From contig CAYMOV010000003.1 of assembly GCA_964392085.1 (NCBI GenBank), forward strand, positions 1 through 64,000: a stretch of DNA of 64,000 bases. The letters are read 5' to 3'. The notes under the pieces are model-generated. The model was given only the letters and a program-made list of their open reading frames with translations, did not search any database and was not told the DNA's origin. This stretch comes from CAYMOV01 sp964392085. Its GTDB lineage: Bacteria > Oederibacteriota > Muellerivitia > Muellerivitales > Muellerivitaceae. Below are positions 41,122-51,264 of the stretch, in pieces (the first letter of the stretch is position 1; each line of letters begins with the position of its first letter). Made by a program: the position numbers and the translations under genes.

Positions 41122-41838
41122 ATGCGTCGATCCCTCCTGGGCGCGGCCCTCGCCTGCCTTTGCCTCCTCGCGCGGCCGTTGGCCGCCGGGACGAGGATCG
41201 CGGTGGACGCGGGCCACGGGGGGGGCGACAAGGGGAGCGTGGCCGGAAGCCAAGTGGAGAAGGATTGGACGCTGAAATTCACCAAGGCCCTGACCCAGTC
41301 CCTGACCAGCGCCGGGTATGACGTAACGGCGGTGAGGGTCAAGGACGACTTGATCCCATACGACAAACGCTTTGAGATCCTGAACACCGCCGGGGCGGCC
41401 GTGGCCCTGATCCTCCACGCCGACCGGGAATCCACCGGCAAGACCCGCGGGCCCTTTTTCGTGGTCCAGCCCCCGCAGTCCGGGACTCCGGCCTCGGACG
41501 AGGGTTTACCCGAGGCGGGGAGCCTTCCCCTGAGCCGCTATAAGCAATCCCTCCAATTGGCCCGTCAGCTGGCTTTGGCCACGGGGGTCTCGCCGAAGTT
41601 CTCGCCCTTGTCCGACCCACGGGCCCTGGCGGGTGATGTGTCCTCGCCCGACGGCCGGATCCTGGCGGTGCCCCACCAGTCCTTGCGCTACATCGCCCTT
41701 CCGGCGGTGGTGATCGAGCCGCTTTTCCTCACCAACCCGGAGGACCTGGAACTCTTCGGAACCGACGCCGCGATCCAGGCCTTCGCCCAAAAAATCACCC
41801 AGGGTCTCGGCGCGTACCTCCGCGGCGAGGGGAAGTGA
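41122..41838 (+). CDS. N-acetylmuramoyl-L-alanine amidase
   Basis: Zinc amidase (Amidase_3) that cuts the peptide from muramic acid in peptidoglycan. The 238-residue protein has a signal peptide (residues 1-22), then zinc ligands in DAGHGGGDKG (H32), a glutamate near residue 46 and LHADRES near 100, and the catalytic-region glutamate in VVIEPLFLTNPEDL. It has no extra cell-wall-binding domain, so a minimal catalytic form. It is 3 bp after accA and 4 bp before the GerMN gene, so the three probably form one transcript. Confidence 0.92.
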   Translation: MRRSLLGAALACLCLLARPLAAGTRIAVDAGHGGGDKGSVAGSQVEKDWTLKFTKALTQSLTSAGYDVTAVRVKDDLIPYDKRFEILNTAGAAVALILHADRESTGKTRGPFFVVQPPQSGTPASDEGLPEAGSLPLSRYKQSLQLARQLALATGVSPKFSPLSDPRALAGDVSSPDGRILAVPHQSLRYIALPAVVIEPLFLTNPEDLELFGTDAAIQAFAQKITQGLGAYLRGEGK

Positions 41839-41842
41839 CGCC

Positions 41843-42427
41843 GTGAAACGCACCGTGCTTATCCGGGTCGCCTTGGGGCTCCTGGCCGTGTTGGGGGCGA
41901 TCCTCTGGCGCCATGAGCGGATGAGGGGTTTCGGGGGCGACCGCCCCAAACCGGCCCCGGTCAGCGAATCAGGGCTTTGGGTTTCCGGGGACAAGCCGGC
42001 GACCATCTTCGTGAGGGTCCTGGTTCCCTCGGTCGGGGAGGTCCAAACCCTCCCGGCCCTGATCCACCGCAGCCAGAGCCGCCTCGACCAGATGAAGCAA
42101 TCGGTGTTGGCCTACCTGAACGCCGCGGGCAACTCGAAAGCCCGGAGCTTGGCCCCGAAGGGGACGGTGTTGAACGAGATGTACCTGACGGACGCCGGCA
42201 CCGCGGCCGTGGACTTGAGCGTGCCGCTCGACCCTGAATTTGGGTTCATGGAAGAGGCCCAGTTCGTCGAGGGCCTCAACCACGCCCTCCTCCAGAATTT
42301 CGAGGAGATCAAGCGGGTCCGAATATTGAACGACGGGCGTGAATCGGGTACATTGACAGGACATTTCGCCCTGGGAACCTACGAGAACCTGACGAATACC
42401 TCTCCCGGGAAGAAACCGGACGAATAG
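41843..42427 (+). CDS. GerMN-domain membrane-anchored protein
   Basis: A 194-residue protein with a short N-terminal membrane anchor (residues 5-21) and one GerMN-type domain from about 50 to 175: IFVRVLVPSVGEVQTLPALI, LPAL-like helix, GTVLNEMYLTDAGTAAVDLS and the C-terminal NFEEIKRVRILNDG. GerMN domains occur in spore germination protein GerM and, in non-spore formers, next to amidases, as here. The start is GTG, 4 bp after the amidase. A cell-wall role with the amidase is the best inference. Confidence 0.85.
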   Translation: MKRTVLIRVALGLLAVLGAILWRHERMRGFGGDRPKPAPVSESGLWVSGDKPATIFVRVLVPSVGEVQTLPALIHRSQSRLDQMKQSVLAYLNAAGNSKARSLAPKGTVLNEMYLTDAGTAAVDLSVPLDPEFGFMEEAQFVEGLNHALLQNFEEIKRVRILNDGRESGTLTGHFALGTYENLTNTSPGKKPDE

Positions 42428-42450
42428 CTCCCCCGAGGAGCGGCATTGGA

Positions 42451-42491
42451 CGACACTTCCTGGCCCAAGCCTCGAAGTGTCGAACTTTTTT
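42451..42491 (+). terminator. Intrinsic terminator between the GerMN gene and valS
   Basis: Perfect 9-bp stem CGACACTTC (42451-42459) with GAAGTGTCG (42474-42482), a 14-nt loop, then AAC and six T (42486-42491). It ends the accA operon 29 bp before the valS start. No promoter fits between it and valS, so valS is transcribed through it or from a promoter further upstream. Confidence 0.85.
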
Positions 42492-42519
42492 ATACGGAGT
42501 GCCCGAAAAGGGCGGACCC

Positions 42520-45186
<2,667 letters not shown>

Positions 45187-45190
45187 CACA

Positions 45191-45352
45191 CATCCACCCC
45201 AGAGACACGTCCCGCGCCCAAGTCAAACCATCATGAACGCGGGACTGTCCCGCTTCCATATCATGGAAAGCGGGCTGGAAAGAGCCATTGGGTGAACATT
45301 TGGATTTCCAATCGACCCTATTCCCCTGTGACTTTGTGACCCTGTGGTGAAT
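45191..45352. repeat. Palindromic intergenic repeat, copy 7, with the GC-rich hairpin block
   Basis: In the 187-bp gap after valS. Ends are CATCCACCCCAGAGACACG (45191) and GTGACCCTGTGGTGAATC (to 45354), a member of the ACCAC/GTGGT family. Inside, 45233-45274 matches 21075-21116 in 41 of 42 positions, including the CGCGGGACTGTCCCGC palindrome. No ORF or terminator is seen. Confidence 0.75.
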
Positions 45353-45373
45353 CGGGCTGTTTGAGGGGTAGCG

Positions 45374-46165
45374 ATGCCGGAGACGTTCCACTGGATCGAA
45401 GGCGGGGCCCTGGGCCGTTTGGCCGCGACCCTCCATGTCCCTGAGGGCGCCGGCCCCCATCCGGCGGTCCTCTTTTGCCACGGCTTCACCGGCAACCGGG
45501 TGGAACCCCAGCGCCTTTTCCTGTCCTACGCCCGCCGACTTGCCTCCCGGGGTTTAGCGGTTCTCCGTTTTGATTTCGGTGGGCATGGCGACAGCGAGGG
45601 GGCCTTCCATGACCTCACCCTGGCCGGGGAACTGAAGGACGCCCAAGCGGCCTGGGATTTCCTGGGTTCCCATCCGACGGTGGACGGGTCCCGAAGGGCG
45701 CTCTTGGGGTTCAGCCTCGGCGGCTGGGTGGCCGCTTCCACGGCGCCCAGGCTCCACCCCCGGGCCTTGGCCCTCTGGGCCCCGGTGGACGACCCGATCC
45801 GGATGAAGGTTCGGTTCCTGGGGCTTCACGGAGAGGAAAAACTCCTCGCCGGTGAAGATGTGGACATCATGGGGGAGAAGTTGGGGGCCGGCTTCGCCCA
45901 GGGGTTCGAAAAGCCAACCGGCTTGGCCCCGGGCGATGGCTACGGGGGTCCCGTCCTGATCCTTCAAGGAACCGCGGACGCATCCTTGTCCCTCCAATCC
46001 TCCGAGAACTACGAAAAGGCCTTCCGGGAACGCGGCGTCGAGACCCGGCGGGTCATCCTCCAGGGGGCGAAGCACCTCTTTGAAACGGCGGCCCACCGTG
46101 AAACCTTGTACGATGAGACGGAAGGGTTCTTCCTCCGGCATCTTTTTCCGGCGGGGAACCGTTGA
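45374..46165 (+). CDS. Alpha/beta hydrolase
   Basis: A 263-residue serine hydrolase. LFCHGFTGNRVEPQRLF gives the oxyanion region, the nucleophile elbow is GFSLGGWVAA (S114), the acid is probably in LQGTADASLS and the histidine in GAKHLFE, so the triad is complete. The closest known shape is the small S9/dienelactone-type hydrolases that act on esters; the substrate is unknown. The start is ATG. A 25-bp gap separates it from nadC. Confidence 0.88.
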   Translation: MPETFHWIEGGALGRLAATLHVPEGAGPHPAVLFCHGFTGNRVEPQRLFLSYARRLASRGLAVLRFDFGGHGDSEGAFHDLTLAGELKDAQAAWDFLGSHPTVDGSRRALLGFSLGGWVAASTAPRLHPRALALWAPVDDPIRMKVRFLGLHGEEKLLAGEDVDIMGEKLGAGFAQGFEKPTGLAPGDGYGGPVLILQGTADASLSLQSSENYEKAFRERGVETRRVILQGAKHLFETAAHRETLYDETEGFFLRHLFPAGNR

Positions 46166-46190
46166 TCCCGACCTCCGGTCAAGGAATGGC

Positions 46191-47060
46191 ATGAATCATC
46201 CTCCTTCCCCCTCACGGAAACTCCTGGGTCCCGTTGAACGGAAACTCCTACGGATGTCGCTCGTGGAGGATGGGGCTTTCCGGGACCTCACGACCCTCGC
46301 CACGGTGCCCCGAAACCTCCGGGCCCGGGGGGTGATCCTAGCCCGTCAACCGGGAGTCCTGGCGGGATTGCCGGTTTTCCAGGCGGTTTATCGGATCTTG
46401 GACCGAAGCGTTCGCGTGAAGGCAAAGGCCCGGGAAGGGGCCTCTTTCCGTCGGGACGGGGTTGTGGCGGAAATTTCCGGCCCCGCCGGAGCCCTCCTCA
46501 GCGGCGAACGGACCGCCCTCAACCTCCTTTCCCGCCTCTCGGGGATCGCCACCCAGACCCGCGCTTTCGTCCGGGCGGCGGGTCCCGGGCCCGCGAGGAT
46601 CTATGACACCCGCAAAACGATCCCCCTCTGGCGATCCTTCGAGCGCTACGCCGTCCGCGTGGGCGGGGGCGAGAACCACCGCTTCAACCTGGCGACCCAT
46701 GTCCTCATCAAGGACAACCACCGCTCCCTCGGGGGGGGAGTCTGGGCCGCCGTCACCGCCGCGAGGAAACGTTGGGGCCGCTCCGCCTTTTTGGAGGCGG
46801 AAGTGGAGTCCGAACTGGAGACCCGGGAAGCCCTGAAAGCGGGAGCCGACGCCCTCCTGTTCGACAACCGGAGCCCGGCCGAACTCCGGCGACTTCTCCG
46901 GCTGGTCCGGGGGACCGGCGTGGTGACGGAGGCCTCCGGCGGATTGACCCTGCGCACGATCGGGTCTTACGCCGCCACCGGGGTCCAACGCCTTTCGGTG
47001 GGGGCCCTGACCCATTCGGCCCTGCCCGTGGATTTTTCCCTGGAGCTCAGCGGCCTATGA
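46191..47060 (+). CDS. nadC: Nicotinate-nucleotide pyrophosphorylase (quinolinate phosphoribosyltransferase)
   Basis: Converts quinolinate and PRPP to nicotinate mononucleotide in NAD synthesis. The 289-residue product carries ERTALNLLSRLSGIAT, DTRKTIPLWRSFERYAV (the TRKT phosphate motif), RVGGGENHRFNLATHVLIKD, the VEVES-like EAEVESELETREAL, ADALLFDN and EASGGLTLRTIGSYA. I use ATG 46191 with AAGGA upstream; the longer frame from 46080 is a shadow of the hydrolase. Its partners nadA and nadX are at 11.6-13.4 kb. It overlaps birA by 4 nt (ATGA). Confidence 0.96.
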   Translation: MNHPPSPSRKLLGPVERKLLRMSLVEDGAFRDLTTLATVPRNLRARGVILARQPGVLAGLPVFQAVYRILDRSVRVKAKAREGASFRRDGVVAEISGPAGALLSGERTALNLLSRLSGIATQTRAFVRAAGPGPARIYDTRKTIPLWRSFERYAVRVGGGENHRFNLATHVLIKDNHRSLGGGVWAAVTAARKRWGRSAFLEAEVESELETREALKAGADALLFDNRSPAELRRLLRLVRGTGVVTEASGGLTLRTIGSYAATGVQRLSVGALTHSALPVDFSLELSGL

Positions 47061-48115
47061 GCGGGGAACGCCCCTACCGCGAGGACCGGGTGGCCCTGTC
47101 CATCCTGGGGCGCTTGATGGAAAGGCCCGAGGGCTTCACCTCCGGCGCCGACCTGAGCCGTACCCTTCGGGTGTCCCGGAACACGGTTTGGAAACACGTC
47201 CGCCGGCTTCGTGCCCTCGGCTGCGTCCTGGAGGGAAAGTCCGCCACGGGTTACCGTGTGACCCGCATGCCCGACAGCCTACGCCCGGAATTCGTACAGG
47301 CGGGTCTCCGGACCAAGACCTGGGGGCGGTCCTATCGGGCCTATGAGACCCTGGGGTCCACCAACGACGCCTGCCAGGCCTGGGCCCGGGAAGGGGCCCC
47401 CGCCGGGTCGGTGGTGGCCGCCGAGGCCCAGACCCAGGGCCGGGGACGCCTGAACCGCTCCTGGTTCCTGCCCAAATCCAAGTCCCTGGCCTTCTCGATC
47501 CTTTTACGCCCGAAACTCCCCCCCGGGGAGTTGCCGCTCCTGACCCTCGCCTCGGCCGTAGGGGTGGCCCTGGCCATGGGGGACGAGGGCCTCTCCGTGG
47601 GGATCAAGTGGCCCAACGACGTCGAGTGGAAGGGCCGGAAGCTTTGCGGCATCCTGACGGAAGCCCAGGCCGACTTGGACCGGCTCCAATACGCCGTCGT
47701 GGGGATCGGGATCAACGTGAACGCCGGCACCAAGGATTTCCCCCCCGATCTTCGCGACCGGGCGGCCAGCCTGTCGCAGGCCCTCGGTCAATCGGTGGAT
47801 CGCCCCTCCTTCCTCCGCAAAGCCCTGGAACGTTTGGAGGAAGTCCATGGATGGCTCGAATCGGGCCGGTCCGACCGGATGTTGACCGAATGGCGTGCCC
47901 GGTCCACGGTACTGGGACATCAGGTCCGGATCCGCCAGGGTGACCGCACCCTTTATGGGCAGGCCCAGGACGTGGACGCCCAGGGGGCGCTTTTGGTCCG
48001 GAACGACGTGGGGATGGTCGAGCGGGTGACCGCGGGGGACGTGGATCGGCTCCGGTTGGAGGCCCCCCGGACATCCATTCGAAGGGCCGGAACCGGGCGC
48101 CGCCGTCCGGTATAA
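47057..48115 (+). CDS. birA: Biotin--protein ligase with N-terminal repressor-type HTH
   Basis: Attaches biotin to the carboxylase carrier protein. The 352-residue protein has an N-terminal winged helix (SGADLSRTLRVSRNTVWKHV, residues 31-50), then the ligase domain with STNDACQAWA, the biotinyl-AMP loop QTQGRGRLNRSW, KWPNDVEWKGRKLCGIL and GIGINVN, and the C-terminal SH3-like domain. The HTH indicates that it may also repress biotin genes. The start overlaps nadC (ATGA). An nadC-birA-coaX order is common. Confidence 0.95.
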   Translation: MSGERPYREDRVALSILGRLMERPEGFTSGADLSRTLRVSRNTVWKHVRRLRALGCVLEGKSATGYRVTRMPDSLRPEFVQAGLRTKTWGRSYRAYETLGSTNDACQAWAREGAPAGSVVAAEAQTQGRGRLNRSWFLPKSKSLAFSILLRPKLPPGELPLLTLASAVGVALAMGDEGLSVGIKWPNDVEWKGRKLCGILTEAQADLDRLQYAVVGIGINVNAGTKDFPPDLRDRAASLSQALGQSVDRPSFLRKALERLEEVHGWLESGRSDRMLTEWRARSTVLGHQVRIRQGDRTLYGQAQDVDAQGALLVRNDVGMVERVTAGDVDRLRLEAPRTSIRRAGTGRRRPV

Positions 48116-48158
48116 TCACGGACTGGAAAATCCTTTTTACTGCCCGCCGAGGAGCGCC

Positions 48159-48908
48159 ATGATCTGGGCCGTCGACATCGGTAATACCCGGACCGTCTCG
48201 GGACTCCTCCGCGGGATGGAAGTCCTTCGCCGGGACGCCTATCCCACCGAGCGCCTCAGGACCCCGGCGGGGGCACGCGCTTGGGCGAGGCGGTTGGCCT
48301 CCTGGGGGAAGCCCCGGGGCGTCGCGGTCTCCAGCGTGGTGCCTCCCGTGGACGGCCCCGTCCGCGGGGCATTGGCGCCGTTGAGCGCCGAAGCGCCGAT
48401 CTTCATCCGTTCCAACCTGGACCTGGGCCTGCCGATCCACGTCCGCCGGCCCTCCGAGGTCGGGGCGGACCGCCTCGTGAATGCGGTGGCGGCCAAAGCC
48501 CTCTACGGGGCCCCGGTCCTGGTGGTGGATTACGGGACCGCCACCACGTTCGACTTGGTCGACGCCCGGGGGGGCTACGCGGGCGGAGCCATCCTGCCGG
48601 GGATCGGCACTTCCCTGGCCGCGCTCCACCAATTCACCGCGAAACTCCCGACGGTGAGGTTCCAGCGGGTGGCCCGCGCACTGGGCAAGACGACCCAGGA
48701 CGCCATGCGGTCCGGGGTTTACCACGGCGCCGTCGGCCAGACGAGGGAACTCCTGCGGGTCCTCCGGAAGGAACTGGGCCGAAGGGCCCCGGCCATCGCC
48801 ACCGGCGGTTGGTGCCACCTCTTCGAGGGATCCGGGTTGTTCAGGCTCCTCCAACCCGACCTGACCCTCCAGGGCTTGTCCTTGATCCTCCGCCGGTTGA
48901 AAGGCTGA
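48159..48908 (+). CDS. coaX: Type III pantothenate kinase
   Basis: Phosphorylates pantothenate, the first step from the panBCD product to CoA. The 249-residue protein begins IWAVDIGNTRTVSGLL, with the ATP phosphate-binding aspartate; GADRLVNAVAA, VVDYGTATTFDLVD with its catalytic aspartate and GGAILPGIGTSLAAL follow in the family order. ATG start with GAGGAG upstream. A TATAAT lies at 48111 without a good -35. It follows birA in the classical order. Confidence 0.94.
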   Translation: MIWAVDIGNTRTVSGLLRGMEVLRRDAYPTERLRTPAGARAWARRLASWGKPRGVAVSSVVPPVDGPVRGALAPLSAEAPIFIRSNLDLGLPIHVRRPSEVGADRLVNAVAAKALYGAPVLVVDYGTATTFDLVDARGGYAGGAILPGIGTSLAALHQFTAKLPTVRFQRVARALGKTTQDAMRSGVYHGAVGQTRELLRVLRKELGRRAPAIATGGWCHLFEGSGLFRLLQPDLTLQGLSLILRRLKG

Positions 48909-48912
48909 CCGG

Positions 48913-51264
48913 GTGAAGCCCGCGCGTCCCCGAAGCATCGTGGCCCTGGCCGAGGAGGAATCGACGAGGGCCCGGAAGGAACGCCGGGCGTTTTGGTCGA
49001 CCTGGGGTTGGGTCTTGGGCGCGGCTCTCCAGGCCTTCGGCTGGTGGACCTACCGTTTGGGCCATTGGGCCGAGGGTTCCCGGTGGATCCTGGGGGGCCT
49101 CCTGGCTTGGGCCCTTTGGGGAGGCGCGGGGCGTTTTTTCCGGGGGTCGTTCCTCTCGGCGTTGGGGGCCCTGGGGGTGGCCTTGGCGTCGGGTATCCCG
49201 TTGGTTTTACACCGGGCCCAAACGTTCCAATGGGGTTCGGACCCGGCTTTTTACCTCGCGGTCCTCCACGGGGAGATCCCCCCGCCTTTCGCCAATCCAC
49301 TCGCCGTCCTGACGGCCCAAGCTATCCTGCCGTTTTTGAAAGCCAACCCTTGGACTGATTTACCACTTCTCTCGGCCTTGGCCGGGGCGCTCTCGGCGGG
49401 CTTAATGGCGTTCACCCTCCTGGAGACCCTCCGGAACCGGGGTTGGGAAACCAGGTTGCTGGGGCTGGGATTCGCGCTCGCGGCCGGTTGGAGCCTGCCC
49501 CTCCTGATCGTCGGGACCCGGGCCTCAGGATTGGCCGCTTGCATGGCCTTGGGTCTGTTGGTGGTGTTGACGCGTTTGTTGGAACGGGAGGGCCCCCTCC
49601 CCGCGGCCTTTCTTTTCGTGGGACTCCTCACCGCCCTCCATCCGGCCTGGGGCGTTTTGGGCCTGGTCCTGTTACTCCGAAAGCCTTGGGAAACCCTCAC
49701 TCGCCTCCCTTCGCGCGGCCTTTGGATCCTGGCGGGGGGGCTCCCCTACCTCTGGGTCCTCCTTCGCCCGGGCGGGGCCCTGGGCGATTGGGGGGGCGCC
49801 CACTGCGTCGCCGAGATGTTCCGTTCCTGGGATGACCTGTTGGCGGCGCACCGGTCCTCCGAGATCGATTTCCAGCAGACCCTGAGGCTCCTGGGTTGGG
49901 GGTCGGCGGCCCTCGCGGCGCCCCTGTTCCTTTTGGGCTGGAAAGTGGCCTCGGGTCCCTTCGAGGCGCTCCTCATCGCCCTCGCGGCGGCGGGGGCTTG
50001 GCTTTTCCATTCCCGCTCGGGGGGGATCCCCGGAACGACGGCGCTTTGGATCCCGGCGGGGGCCGCGCTTTGGTGGGCCCGATATTTGTCCGTCCGCCCC
50101 GGGACCGGGTCGGGTGGATTCCGGTTCGCGCGGGTCTTTCCCTGGGTCGTCATGGCCGGGTCCTTGGGTTTGGCCCTTCTTCCATCGGACCGGGTCCTGG
50201 TGAATTGCGGCATGGCCGCTTTGCGCCACGCCGAGAACATCCTGACGGATTTTCCCCGGGACGGGAGCCGGACGCTTTACCTCGCCGAGACCGCCGAAGC
50301 GGGCGACGCGGTCCGTTTATTATGGTCGGTGGAAAGGCCAAGCGACCCTTCCCCGGTGGTTTTGGACTTGGCCCAATTGGATCAACGGTGGTACCTCGAG
50401 GACCTCATCCGCTTCCAGCCTGAAATCCTCCTCTCCGTCGGGGAAGGAAGCCGGGCCCTCCTCTTCTCCGACCTGGTCCGGTTGAACCTGGACCATTGGA
50501 ACGTCCTTTGGGGCGTCCCCCAATGGCCGGTGGAATGGGAGGGCGACGAGAAGCGGTTGGGGTTCCGTCCGCTGTCCCGCGTCCTCATGGTGCGGTTGGC
50601 GGATTCCGCCGCTCCCCTCCCCCCGGATGACCCCTCCGCCCGCTATGACCTCGACGAAATCCTGCTGGAGGCCCGGGCGGGATCCGGTCCCGCCCAAAGG
50701 GCCCTGGACCTGTACGTGGAGGGCCTCTTCACCTGGGGAGTGGGCCAAACGCGGGTCGGGCGCTACCCGCCCGCGGTTCGGGCGTTTGAACGGTCCCTCA
50801 CGCTCCAACCGGATTTTGAGGGATCCCGTGTGGCCTTGAACCGCCTCTATACCGAGAAGGAAATGTTGGAGGCCGCGAGGCTTCAGTTCGAGAAAACGGC
50901 CAAGATCCTCCCGACGAGCCTCCAAATCCTGGACCAAGCGCTGGCTTCCCCCAAAACGCCCTTGTCGAAACGGCCCGAACTCCTGGAGGAAAAGGGTCGT
51001 CTGTCCACCGAACTTGCCGACGCCCTGCGTCACCTGGGGGTGATCTACGATAAGCAGGGCCGGTACGACGATTCCCGGAAGGCCCTGGAGGGCGCGGTGA
51101 AATGGAAGCCGGACGAGATCCAATCCCGTTTGGAACTGGCCCGGCTTTTCATGAAGGTGGGGAACAAGGTCGGCGCCGAGGCGTCCTTCAAGGCCGTGCT
51201 CCAGGTGGACCAGGAAAACAAGGAAGCCCAGGCGGAACTTTGGAAGCTCCTCAACCAGCCGTGA
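48913..51264 (+). CDS. Polytopic membrane protein with C-terminal TPRs, divergent DUF2723 relative
   Basis: A 783-residue protein: about 11 hydrophobic segments over the first 430 residues, a soluble stretch, and TPR repeats from about 610 onward (for example GRYPPAVRAFERSLTLQPDF and QGRYDDSRKALEGAVKWKP). It is followed by two clear DUF2723 proteins of the same architecture. At the position where those have ADDSGE followed by GxPHPPGYPL it reads WGSDPAFYLAVLHGEIPP, so one aspartate survives but the rest differs. It may be a diverged paralogue with altered or lost catalysis. The GTG start is 4 bp after the coaX stop. Function unknown. Confidence 0.75.
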   Translation: MKPARPRSIVALAEEESTRARKERRAFWSTWGWVLGAALQAFGWWTYRLGHWAEGSRWILGGLLAWALWGGAGRFFRGSFLSALGALGVALASGIPLVLHRAQTFQWGSDPAFYLAVLHGEIPPPFANPLAVLTAQAILPFLKANPWTDLPLLSALAGALSAGLMAFTLLETLRNRGWETRLLGLGFALAAGWSLPLLIVGTRASGLAACMALGLLVVLTRLLEREGPLPAAFLFVGLLTALHPAWGVLGLVLLLRKPWETLTRLPSRGLWILAGGLPYLWVLLRPGGALGDWGGAHCVAEMFRSWDDLLAAHRSSEIDFQQTLRLLGWGSAALAAPLFLLGWKVASGPFEALLIALAAAGAWLFHSRSGGIPGTTALWIPAGAALWWARYLSVRPGTGSGGFRFARVFPWVVMAGSLGLALLPSDRVLVNCGMAALRHAENILTDFPRDGSRTLYLAETAEAGDAVRLLWSVERPSDPSPVVLDLAQLDQRWYLEDLIRFQPEILLSVGEGSRALLFSDLVRLNLDHWNVLWGVPQWPVEWEGDEKRLGFRPLSRVLMVRLADSAAPLPPDDPSARYDLDEILLEARAGSGPAQRALDLYVEGLFTWGVGQTRVGRYPPAVRAFERSLTLQPDFEGSRVALNRLYTEKEMLEAARLQFEKTAKILPTSLQILDQALASPKTPLSKRPELLEEKGRLSTELADALRHLGVIYDKQGRYDDSRKALEGAVKWKPDEIQSRLELARLFMKVGNKVGAEASFKAVLQVDQENKEAQAELWKLLNQP

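Noticed and set aside
42428..42519. T-box leader upstream of valS
   Set aside because: The gap is too short, and no T-box sequence or specifier stem is visible; only a plain terminator is present.
49443..49835. Alternative proteins in other frames of the DUF2723 region
   Set aside because: Proline/glycine/arginine-rich shadows of GC-rich coding DNA; the chosen frames have clear membrane segments and TPRs.
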